Assembly: GCA_963702565.1 (NCBI GenBank)
Contig: CAVPDE010000005.1
Coordinates: 62,001-126,000 of the forward strand
DNA length: 64,000 nucleotides
Origin: CAVPDE01 sp963702565
Lineage (GTDB): Bacteria > Desulfobacterota > DSM-4660 > Desulfatiglandales > HGW-15
Reading direction: 5' to 3'
Of the stretch, positions 1-6,923 are shown piece by piece; position 1 is the stretch's first letter; the number at the start of each line of letters is the position of its first letter. The notes below the pieces were generated by a model that worked only from the letters and a program-made list of their open reading frames with translations, was not told where the DNA came from and ran no database searches. The position numbers and the translations under genes were made by a program.

Positions 1-687
1 CAGAACCCGCTCGCCCACGCGGATCTCCTGGGCCACAAACTCCTTTTCAAGAGGTTCGCCGCTCTGGATTTGCTTGAGCGTTTCGATCAGGGATTCGTCT
101 TTGACGATCGCCTGGACCGGAACGGGATTGGCTGGCGGCGCGGCCACGTCGAGCAGGCGGAGCAGGGCAGGGTTGTGAAGAACAACTTCCAGGTTTTTGT
201 TCGTCACCATGATTCCGTTGGCAATGCAGCTGATGATGGTCTCGAGCCTTTTTTTCTCGGTGCTCAGCTCCAGGAGATTCTGGACGGTTTCCTCTTGATA
301 ATTCTTTGCTCTCTGCTCCAGGTTTCGCTTTTCCAGAGCGCGTTCAATGCTCACGAACAGCTGGGGAAGGTCAAAGGGTTTGGTAATAAAATCATAAGCT
401 CCCTTTCTCATGCAGTCCACAGCCACATCCAGGCTGCCGTGGCCGGTGATGACGACCACGGGAATGTCAGGGTAGAGAGGCCCCTTGGCCTGAAGGAACT
501 CTTCTCCCCCCATGACCGGCATTTTGAGATCCAGGAGAATAAGGTCCACGGGGCTCTTGCTAAGAAAATCCAGAGCCCGTTCACCGTCCTCAGCGGTAAT
601 GACATCATACCCTTTTCTCGTGAGAAGCCGCTGGGAGGAGTCCCTAAACTGCTTTTCATCATCAACCAGAAGAATCGTCGATCGCAT
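1..687 (-). CDS. receiver-PAS response regulator / probable hybrid kinase, C-terminus outside window
   Basis: The reading frame is open from ATG at 687 down to base 1 and continues beyond the window, so only about 229 residues are visible. Residues 1-115 are a CheY-like receiver with the acidic pair D9-D10, phosphoacceptor D53 in a LLDLKMP context, and K103 in ITKPF. A helical linker (about 115-145) leads into a PAS-like segment (NGIMVTN, then LHNPALLRLL). The same segments occur in the gene just upstream (724-2205), so the missing C-terminus is probably a HisKA/HATPase kinase; this is inference. The 36-base gap to that gene suggests one operon. No clear Shine-Dalgarno is seen. Confidence 0.8.
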   Translation of the reverse strand, partial: MRSTILLVDDEKQFRDSSQRLLTRKGYDVITAEDGERALDFLSKSPVDLILLDLKMPVMGGEEFLQAKGPLYPDIPVVVITGHGSLDVAVDCMRKGAYDFITKPFDLPQLFVSIERALEKRNLEQRAKNYQEETVQNLLELSTEKKRLETIISCIANGIMVTNKNLEVVLHNPALLRLLDVAAPPANPVPVQAIVKDESLIETLKQIQSGEPLEKEFVAQEIRVGERVL

Positions 688-723
688 GATCCGGCACTCG
701 CAGCACGCGCACTCCCTTCAGAC

Positions 724-2205
724 TCACGGAGAAGTTTGGGGCATCACCGGAAGGAGCACCCTGAAGGTCGTTCCCTTGTCCGGCACGCTCTCCACATCAA
801 TCGTGCCGTGGTGGGCCTCGATGGCGCCCTTGACAATGGCCAGGCCAAGCCCTGTGCCCGTGACCTTCCTTGTTTTCGGGTGCTTGACCCGGTAAAACTT
901 GTCAAAAATTTTCGGAAGCTCTTCCGAAGGAATTCCCACCCCCGTGTCTTCCACTTTGATCTCGAGATAATCCCCCAGTCCACGACCGGTGACTCGAACC
1001 TTTCCGCCCTCCGGCGAATAGTTGATCGCGTTGCTCACCAGGTTGCCGAAGATCTCCTCCATGCTTTTCGGGTCCGCATGAATGAGCCGGAGATCTTCAA
1101 GAACGCAAGTGAGTTCAATGCCTTGACTCTTCGCGCGGGGTTCCATGAGGGAGATCAATTCCCTCAGGACATGGCTGAGGTCGGTGGGGATCCGATGCTG
1201 CACAAACTTTCCCGCCTCGATCTTGGCCACGTCCAGAAGATCCTTAATGAGATCGAGGAGGGTGTCAATCTTTTTTGTTCCCCGGCTCACAAAATCCCGA
1301 TGCTTTTCTTCCATGGGTCCGGCAAGCCCGTCCAGAAGGACACTGTTCAATTGCCTCATGGCCACCAGGGGACTGCGGAGTTCGTGAGCCACCATGTTCA
1401 CGAAGTCGGATTTCATCTGGTCCAGTTGCTTGAAGTCGGTGATATCCTCCAGAACCGTGACCGTCCCCTCCACCTTGGCTTCCGGTCCCACAAGGGGAGC
1501 GGATACGACGCGGAGCGCCGTTTTTCCGGCTGTGATCTCCTGGACCGTGGCTTCCTTTTCCGAAGCGTCTCCGGAGACGATCCTTTCCAGAGTCTTCAGA
1601 AGGGTCTCCTCCTTCAGGATTTCGCCGGCAGGGAAGGGGGGGGTCATCTTCCTGGAGATCTCCAGAAGGCGCATGAGCGCGGGATTGTGAAGGACGACTT
1701 CCAGTTTCCGGTTGGTCACCATGACGCCGTTCCCCATGCAGTGGATGATGGTGGTGACCCTGGATTTCTCCAGGGCAAGATCGTAGAGATTCTTTCCACG
1801 CTCCTCCTCAAAAAGCCGCGCCTTTTCCTCCAGTCGCCGTTTGTCTGCCGCTCTTTTCACCACAATCAGGAAAGGGTCGAGCTGAAAAGGCTTGGTGATA
1901 AAATCATAGGCGCCTTTTTTCATGCACTGGACCGCCGTGTCCACAGTGCCGTGGCCTGTGATAATGATGACCGGGAGTTGGGGATAACGGGTCCGCACGA
2001 TCTCCAGAACCTCTTCGCCTCCGAGTACCGGCATCTTCAGATCCAGGAGAAGAATGTCCACCGGCTCTTTCTCGAGCAGCTCGAGGGCCATTTGACCGTT
2101 CTCCGCCAGGAGCACGGCGTAGCCTTTGCCCGTGAGCACGCGGTGACAGCCTTCGCGGATCGGTTTCTCGTCGTCGGTCACCAGAACCCTAACCATGTCG
2201 TCCAT
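724..2205 (-). CDS. receiver-PAS-histidine kinase (hybrid two-component protein)
   Basis: A 493-residue cytoplasmic hybrid with the receiver at the N-terminus rather than the C-terminus. The receiver (1-120) has D11-D12, phosphoacceptor D55 and K105. A PAS segment spans about 145-260 and ends in VLEDITDFKQL. The HisKA box FVNMVAHELRSPL carries H274, and the HATPase domain shows an N box (FGNLVSNAINYS), DTGVGIP and GTGLGLAIVKG. No membrane segment is present, so the signal is internal or passed by a partner. Its stop lies 36 bases before the start of a paralogous gene, and its start is 8 bases after the stop of the PAS kinase upstream. It is likely a relay intermediate; the target is unknown. 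Confidence 0.88.
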   Translation of the reverse strand: MDDMVRVLVTDDEKPIREGCHRVLTGKGYAVLLAENGQMALELLEKEPVDILLLDLKMPVLGGEEVLEIVRTRYPQLPVIIITGHGTVDTAVQCMKKGAYDFITKPFQLDPFLIVVKRAADKRRLEEKARLFEEERGKNLYDLALEKSRVTTIIHCMGNGVMVTNRKLEVVLHNPALMRLLEISRKMTPPFPAGEILKEETLLKTLERIVSGDASEKEATVQEITAGKTALRVVSAPLVGPEAKVEGTVTVLEDITDFKQLDQMKSDFVNMVAHELRSPLVAMRQLNSVLLDGLAGPMEEKHRDFVSRGTKKIDTLLDLIKDLLDVAKIEAGKFVQHRIPTDLSHVLRELISLMEPRAKSQGIELTCVLEDLRLIHADPKSMEEIFGNLVSNAINYSPEGGKVRVTGRGLGDYLEIKVEDTGVGIPSEELPKIFDKFYRVKHPKTRKVTGTGLGLAIVKGAIEAHHGTIDVESVPDKGTTFRVLLPVMPQTSP

Positions 2206-2213
2206 AGTTCATC

Positions 2214-4208
2214 CTATTCAATAAAAACCGGTTCTTCCCCAATGAACACTCCTCCTTCAGAGGCCAGGCCGGGGTGGGAGAGAGGCAGCTCCACCGCGAA
2301 CACCGTTCCTCCCTCCGGCGGACAGTCAAAGGTAATATGGCCCCCGTGGATCTTGAGGATATTCTGGGAAACGCTCAACCCCAGTCCCGTGCCCTTTCCT
2401 GCAGGCTTTGTGGTGAAAAAAATGTCAAAGATCTTGTCCCGGCATTCCTGAGGAATTCCCGGACCCGTGTCCGCCACCTTGATGACAAAAAGAGAACGGC
2501 CCTGGTCAAAGGTTGCACGGATATGGAGTTTCCCTTTTCCCTCCATCGCATCCGCGGCATTGATAAAGAGATTGGTGAACACCTGCTGGAGCTGGCTCAT
2601 GTCGCCGGTCAGGTTCGGCATGTTCACGTCGATTTGCGTAGTGACCACGATGTTCTGAAAGTTCGCCTTGTTGATCAGCAGGGCCAGGCACTTGCTGATG
2701 AGGTCGTCGAGACTGAAGGAGGCGATCTTGCCCGCAGACTTCCTGCTGAATTCCAAAAGCTCCGAAGCGATGGTCTTGCAGCGCAGGGTCTGGTCGACGA
2801 TCTCTTGAAGGTCTTTCAAGACCTCGGGCCTGTCCCTGAGGGTCTCCTTCAGAAGTTCGGTGTAGATCAGGATGCCGGAAAGGGGGTTGTTGATCTCGTG
2901 GGCGACGCCTGCGGCCATGCGGCCGATGGAGGCGATCTTCTGGGACTGGATGAGCTGGATGTTGGCATCTTCCAGTTCCTTCCTGATCTTGAGGATTCCC
3001 CGCATATCCGTGAACACTCCTACGCTCCCCACTTCCTTCCCGTCGATGGTGATGAGCGAGGCGGACAGGGTGACCGGGATTTCTTCCCCGCCCTTGGTCT
3101 TGATTGTCATGCTGGTGGGGTTGAGTTTTCCGTAGGGTCCGAACTGATCACTCCGCATTTTTTTCATGTTTTCCTTGGCCACCTGGATATCGTAAAAACT
3201 CCCCAGGTGGCCTTTTTTCATGATTTCCATTGCAGAGTAACCAGTGAGCTGTTCCATTCCTTCATTGAAGATGAGCACATTGCCCTTGGTGTCCACCACG
3301 ACGATCCCGTCCACAATGCTCTGGATCAGTTTTTCGAAAAAGGTCTTGGACCGCTGAGCGTCCCGTTCAAGACGCATCCTCTCTGTGACATCCCGGGAGG
3401 CTTCCAGGAGGTGCACCACGTGACCCTGATCGTCATAGATGGGTGCGATGGTGATCACGTCGAACCGAGTTTCGCCCTGCTCGTCCTTGTACTCGCGGTA
3501 GTTGCTGATCAGACCTTTCTCCCTGATTTCGTCGATCCGATCAGTCACGAAACAGGGTTTTCCGTACTCGGAGCAGGGCTTGTCAAGGCCGTAGCGAACG
3601 GCGTAGCAGGGTTGGCCCACCGCCTCTTCGTACTCGAGGTCGTGTTCCTTCAGAAAGGTGCGGTTCACCGCATCAATGGTCATGTCCATGTTGACCACCA
3701 TGATGCGGTAGGGCAGGGAGTCGAGGATGAGCCGGGTCTGTTCGCGGCTTTTTTGAAGATAGGTCTGCCGCTCCTGTTCGAGGCGGGTTCTCTCTGATTC
3801 GATCTGGAGAAAATCCCAGAGCAGCCTGGCTGCCTTGTGGTCCATGACCGAGACGCCGGCCGGCCGTTTGGCATAGATCTCGTTTTGAAGGGCAGCGACG
3901 CCCGTGAGCTCAATGATGAGATTCAGGCCCTGCAGGTGAAACAGGTCTTCCAGCCGATCGGTGACAAAGAGGTTCAGGTCCCTGGCGTAGCGGATCCCGG
4001 GCGCATCGGAGCTCCTGTCAAAAACGCCCAGGATCTTCATGTTGAGGCGGGAGAGGCGCTCTTCGTCCAGAAGGTGCAGCAGATCCAGACAGGCTTTTCC
4101 GCCTCCCACAATAGCCACGTGAAGGGGAAGGCCTGCCTGGGCTCCCCGCCGGATCTGCTGAGCTTCACTCGGGCCGTCGGTGCTCGTTTTCTGTCGGGCC
4201 TCTTCCAA
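2214..4208 (-). CDS. PAS-PAS histidine kinase with N-terminal Rossmann-like domain
   Basis: A 664-residue kinase without membrane segments. Residues 29-130 look like a nucleotide-binding fold (VAIVGGGKACLDLL, later IIELTG), resembling the NAD-binding half of dehydrogenases; whether it binds NAD is inference. PAS1 (about 158-275) has Cys201, Cys212 and Cys219 in a CY-V-GLDKPC-CF arrangement that I associate with Cys-containing PAS domains of sulfate-reducer-type kinases. PAS2 spans about 290-405. HisKA has H437 in GVAHEINNPLSG (NtrB-like), and HATPase has DTGPGIP and GKGTGLGLSVS. The start is TTG at 4208 because no earlier Met is in frame. It follows the 87-residue gene by 6 bases. Confidence 0.85.
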   Translation of the reverse strand: MEEARQKTSTDGPSEAQQIRRGAQAGLPLHVAIVGGGKACLDLLHLLDEERLSRLNMKILGVFDRSSDAPGIRYARDLNLFVTDRLEDLFHLQGLNLIIELTGVAALQNEIYAKRPAGVSVMDHKAARLLWDFLQIESERTRLEQERQTYLQKSREQTRLILDSLPYRIMVVNMDMTIDAVNRTFLKEHDLEYEEAVGQPCYAVRYGLDKPCSEYGKPCFVTDRIDEIREKGLISNYREYKDEQGETRFDVITIAPIYDDQGHVVHLLEASRDVTERMRLERDAQRSKTFFEKLIQSIVDGIVVVDTKGNVLIFNEGMEQLTGYSAMEIMKKGHLGSFYDIQVAKENMKKMRSDQFGPYGKLNPTSMTIKTKGGEEIPVTLSASLITIDGKEVGSVGVFTDMRGILKIRKELEDANIQLIQSQKIASIGRMAAGVAHEINNPLSGILIYTELLKETLRDRPEVLKDLQEIVDQTLRCKTIASELLEFSRKSAGKIASFSLDDLISKCLALLINKANFQNIVVTTQIDVNMPNLTGDMSQLQQVFTNLFINAADAMEGKGKLHIRATFDQGRSLFVIKVADTGPGIPQECRDKIFDIFFTTKPAGKGTGLGLSVSQNILKIHGGHITFDCPPEGGTVFAVELPLSHPGLASEGGVFIGEEPVFIE

Positions 4209-4214
4209 TGCGGT

Positions 4215-4478
4215 TCAACCCGGTCCTTTCTCCTCACGGAGCCTGAGAATCACCTTTTCTTCCAGATCCCCGACAATCGCTCGGAGGGCATCGCTTTCAC
4301 GGATCGCGCCCGAAAGATTCCATCCCCTCTGCAAGGCCTCGTCTTTCTTTTTTCGGAATTCTTCTACGCTGGAGGCCATGGATTTCCAGAGAAAAAGCTT
4401 CTGAAGAACGTGCCGCTCCTGAGCGGTCAGGTCTGTTTCCGTGTCAAAGGACTGTCCGTTTCCAAGGGTAAGAATCAT
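4215..4478 (-). CDS. small hypothetical protein, first gene of the kinase operon
   Basis: An 87-residue protein that I do not recognise. It is charged and largely helical in appearance, with no signal peptide or membrane segment, and holds a helix around KSMASSVEEFRKKKDEAL and a second around LRAIVGDLEEKVILRLREE. It starts with ATG at 4478 and ends 6 bases before the kinase gene, so it is probably co-transcribed. A promoter with a perfect TATAAT lies just upstream. It may be a small partner or regulator of the kinase, but nothing in the sequence shows this. Confidence 0.6.
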   Translation of the reverse strand: MILTLGNGQSFDTETDLTAQERHVLQKLFLWKSMASSVEEFRKKKDEALQRGWNLSGAIRESDALRAIVGDLEEKVILRLREEKGPG

Positions 4479-4510
4479 GCAACCGTCACATGTTGTTCAC
4501 GAAGAACAAT

Positions 4511-4540
4511 ATTATAAAGGTAGGAAAAATGAGCCCACAA
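4511..4540 (-). promoter_or_regulatory. sigma-70-type promoter of the kinase operon
   Basis: On the minus strand the -10 box is TATAAT (4511-4516), with an 18-base spacer to a weaker TTGTGG (4535-4540). It is placed about 35 bases upstream of the ATG at 4478. The -10 is consensus; the -35 matches only in its first three bases. Confidence 0.5.
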
Positions 4541-4637
4541 AAAGCTCAGAACGGCAGCGATAAAAGCATGCAAACCTGGTGATGGTCTTAGCCTGTGACC
4601 TCGCCAGAGGCCATACAGAAGGTCAAAACCGAACTGC

Positions 4638-4738
4638 ATAATATCGAATAACGAATAACGAACGCCAAAGGAAAGGAATTAACTTCATCATTCGGAATTC
4701 GTTGTTTGACATTCGACATTCGATTTCGAATTTAGTTG
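4638..4738. repeat. word-repeat palindrome (CGAATAA / ATTCG type)
   Basis: Lies in the 276-base gap between the kinase operon and metF. The left arm repeats the word CGAATAA (ATCGAATAACGAATAACGAA) and the right arm is an imperfect complement made of ATTCG words (TTTGACATTCGACATTCGAT). The arms could form an imperfect hairpin. Similar elements with other words occur at 6851, 21509, 23622, 36690, 44706 and 60478. Nothing coding is seen in the gap. Confidence 0.55.
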
Positions 4739-4754
4739 CGGTCATAGACCCGGA

Positions 4755-5687
4755 TCAGACTTTCGGTCTTGGGAGAAGGCCCGCTCTTTGAGCGATCTCC
4801 GGAACCTTATGTTCCCACTCAATCGCCATCAGGTGTATGCCGGCGATGCCTTTCATCTCTTTGAATTCCTGAATCTGCTCGATAGCAAACTGGATGCCTT
4901 CCTCGGCCACCTTTCCTTTTCCGGCGCCGCGCAGCCGCTTGATGAGGGATTCAGGCACGTCCATCCCTGGGACGGACTTGGCCATGTACTGCGCCATACC
5001 GACGCTTTTCATTGGGGTGATTCCCGCGAGGATATAAGCTTTTTCGTGGAACCCCATGTCCACCGCCATTTTCATGAAGGCTCTGAACTTGTCCATGTTG
5101 TAGATGCACTGGGTCTGGATGAAGTCTGCGCCGGCGGCGATCTTCATGCCCATGCGGTGAACCCGGAATTCAAAGGGATCGGCAAAAGGGTTGGCTGCGG
5201 CGCCGATGAACATCTTGGGGGGCGCGTCGATGTCTTCATCATTCAAGAACTTCCCCTCATCCCGCATTTTCTTCACCAGAGAGATGAGCTGCATGGAATC
5301 GATGTCATAGACGTTCTTTGCCTGAGGATGGTTGCCGAAGGTTTGATGGTCTCCTGAGAGGCAGAGCATGTTTCGAACGCCCATGGCATATGCGCCGAGG
5401 ATGTCGCTTTGCATGGCCAGCCGGTTTCTGTCCCGGCAGACCATCTGGAAGTTGGGCTCCACCCCGTTCTGAATCATGAGGGCAGAAGCGGCCCAGCTGG
5501 ACATGCGCACCACAGCGGTCTGGTTGTCCGTGACGTTGACGGCATCCACCACGCCTTTGAGGTGAGAGAATTTTTCCTTGAGATGCTCCACGTTGGCCCC
5601 TTTGGGAGGACCACACTCGCCCGTCAACGCAAAGTGTCCGGCCAGCAACACTTTCTCAAGATTGCTCCCGGATTTGAGATCGCTCAT
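4755..5687 (-). CDS. metF: methylenetetrahydrofolate reductase, MetF
   Basis: A 310-residue TIM-barrel flavoprotein that reduces methylene-THF to methyl-THF. Family features visible are the N-terminal GECGPPKG, VNVTDNQTAVVRMS, the FAD-region segment LCLSGDHQ, and QTQCIYNMDKF in the middle of the barrel. The frame stays open to 5915, but the true start is ATG at 5687. It is preceded by GGGAGGAAC and overlaps the metV stop by ATGA, which predicts translational coupling. As in acetogens, MetF adjoins MetV, MvhD and HdrA, so the electrons probably come from that complex. In this setting the enzyme most likely serves the methyl branch of the Wood-Ljungdahl pathway (either direction) rather than only methionine synthesis. 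Confidence 0.92.
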   Translation of the reverse strand: MSDLKSGSNLEKVLLAGHFALTGECGPPKGANVEHLKEKFSHLKGVVDAVNVTDNQTAVVRMSSWAASALMIQNGVEPNFQMVCRDRNRLAMQSDILGAYAMGVRNMLCLSGDHQTFGNHPQAKNVYDIDSMQLISLVKKMRDEGKFLNDEDIDAPPKMFIGAAANPFADPFEFRVHRMGMKIAAGADFIQTQCIYNMDKFRAFMKMAVDMGFHEKAYILAGITPMKSVGMAQYMAKSVPGMDVPESLIKRLRGAGKGKVAEEGIQFAIEQIQEFKEMKGIAGIHLMAIEWEHKVPEIAQRAGLLPRPKV

Positions 5688-6352
5688 TGTACCAGTTCCT
5701 CCCTCACGCTCTTTCGAGGCCCCCCGTCGCGAGCCGTGCGCCAGTCCTTGTTCGGTTTCATTTTCGTCAGGTCCTCCAGACGGCCTTTTTCCATCTTTTT
5801 CTTGACGATCATGTCCCAGATGCAATCCACTTCTTTGGAGATCTCGCACTTCCCTCTTGCAGAACCGCCGCAGGGGCCGTGAAGCAGGCTCTTGGAACAC
5901 CGGGCAATGGGGCACATGCCGTCAAAGTGATGGATCACGCAGGTCCCGCACCCGGCGCATCGTTCCGACCACATTCCGTGGCTCACCGCGCCGCCGAAGG
6001 AGGTAGTGTTCAAGGCCGGGAAGAAGCGTTGATCCGGGTAGGCCTCGCTCAGAAACTGAGGGCCCACTCCGCAGGCCATGGAAATCACGGCATCGTACTG
6101 GCCGACCAGGTCTTTGACCTGGGCGATGTATTCAGGGTCACACTGCCGCTCGATCGTTTTTTCATCCACCTGGAGAGGCTGTCCCTCTTTGTTGCGGGCG
6201 ATCTTCAGGATCGAGGCCAGCACGCCCACCTCTTTGGTCCCACCCACGTTGCACACGGTCACGCAGCCCTTGCACCCCAGGATGAGAATCCGGTTGCAGT
6301 CCTTCACCATCTCCAGCAGTTCCCCAGCGGGTTTTCGGTCAGCTATAATCAT
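5684..6352 (-). CDS. metV: MetV, Fe-S/zinc subunit of methylene-THF reductase
   Basis: A 222-residue protein of the MTHFR C-terminal-domain family. Cys27, Cys30 and Cys34 lie in LGCKGCVTVC, ACGVG is central, and there is a dense Cys cluster in the second half (RCAGCGTC, MCPIARC, HGPCGG). Known MetV proteins carry Fe-S clusters and pass electrons to the MetF flavin. The start is ATG at 6352 with GAGGTGAG upstream, 11 bases after the mvhD stop, and the end overlaps metF by 4 bases. The operon order hdrA-mvhD-metV-metF mirrors the order of electron flow expected for the complex. Confidence 0.88.
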   Translation of the reverse strand: MIIADRKPAGELLEMVKDCNRILILGCKGCVTVCNVGGTKEVGVLASILKIARNKEGQPLQVDEKTIERQCDPEYIAQVKDLVGQYDAVISMACGVGPQFLSEAYPDQRFFPALNTTSFGGAVSHGMWSERCAGCGTCVIHHFDGMCPIARCSKSLLHGPCGGSARGKCEISKEVDCIWDMIVKKKMEKGRLEDLTKMKPNKDWRTARDGGPRKSVREELVQ

Positions 6353-6363
6353 GCCTCACCTCG

Positions 6364-6786
6364 TCACGCAGCTTTCTTCACTTTCACGGGGCTGGGGCCC
6401 AAGGCTTTCGCGCGATCAACCATCTCCCGCGCGATTTCAGCGAATCGAGGACCCTCGCCTGCAGACAGATTGAACATCTCCACGCGCTCCGGTTCGATGC
6501 CGAGCTCCTGGAGAACCTTTTTCACGTACTGCACCCGTTTCTTGGCCTTCAGATTTCCCACAAGGAAATGGCACTCCCCTTCCATGCAGCCGGCTACATA
6601 CACGGCATCCGCGCCGTCTTCAACAGCCTTCAGAAGGTGAATGATGTCTACCCGTCCGGTGCAGGGCACCTGAATCACCTTGACGTTGCTCGGATAGGAA
6701 AGTCTCATGGAACCTGCCAGGTCCGCAGCGGAATACGCTCAGTACTGGCAGCAATAGGCAAGAACCTGGGGTTCATAGTCCGTCAT
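6364..6786 (-). CDS. mvhD: MvhD-type electron-transfer subunit, predicted selenoprotein (in-frame TGA)
   Basis: If read from the first internal Met, the frame gives a truncated 114-residue product beginning MRLSYP. Going upstream through the TGA at 6739-6741 restores the missing MvhD N-terminus: ATG at 6786 with GAGGTAA 8 bases before it, then MTDYEPQVLAYCCQYUAYSA, giving 140 residues. Selenocysteine 16 replaces the second Cys of the family's CxxC motif (usually C-x-W-C-S-Y-x-G-A-D). Later features fit: AGSMRLSYP, PCTGRVD, AGCMEGECH. MvhD carries a [2Fe-2S] cluster and links HdrA to a partner; here the neighbours are metV and metF, with no hydrogenase. A Sec variant of this family is known in methanogens (VhuD). 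A SECIS-like hairpin follows the TGA. Confidence 0.88.
6709..6724 (-). promoter_or_regulatory. candidate bacterial SECIS hairpin of mvhD
   Basis: On the minus strand, starting 15 bases after the TGA, the sequence GGACCTGGCAGGTTCC can fold into a 6-bp stem with a three-base GGC loop and one unpaired U on the 3' side. The distance from the UGA and the bulged U resemble the fdhF SECIS read by SelB. The fold was done by eye. Confidence 0.5.
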
Positions 6787-6850
6787 CGCTTGTTACCTCA
6801 CTTTGACTCTAAGTCTATCTTTGATGATCCGTTTCAGTTTCCATTCAAGC

Positions 6851-6920
6851 GGGTGCACGGTGCACGGAAACCCCTTCGATCTGGCTTTTTCCGTGACCCG
6901 TGCGCCGTGTCCCGTGCACC
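6851..6920. repeat. word-repeat palindrome (GGTGCAC / CCGTG type)
   Basis: It occupies the gap between hdrA and mvhD, inside the likely operon. The left arm GGGTGCACGGTGCACGG (6851-6867) is complemented by a right arm made of CCGTG words (6891-6920, ending CCCGTGCACC). A related copy is at 21509-21591. Confidence 0.6.
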
Positions 6921-6923
6921 GCG

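Noticed and set aside
70..2451. 793-residue open frame on the plus strand
   Set aside because: It is antisense to the receiver-PAS-kinase genes, which have complete domain motifs. Its sequence shows no family and arises from codon bias.
5688..5915. N-terminal extension of MetF
   Set aside because: It runs through metV in another frame; ATG 5687 has a strong ribosome site and begins at the family start.
6364..6708. 114-residue MvhD starting at MRLSYP
   Set aside because: It lacks the CxxC segment and has no ribosome site; the Sec reading gives the full family N-terminus.
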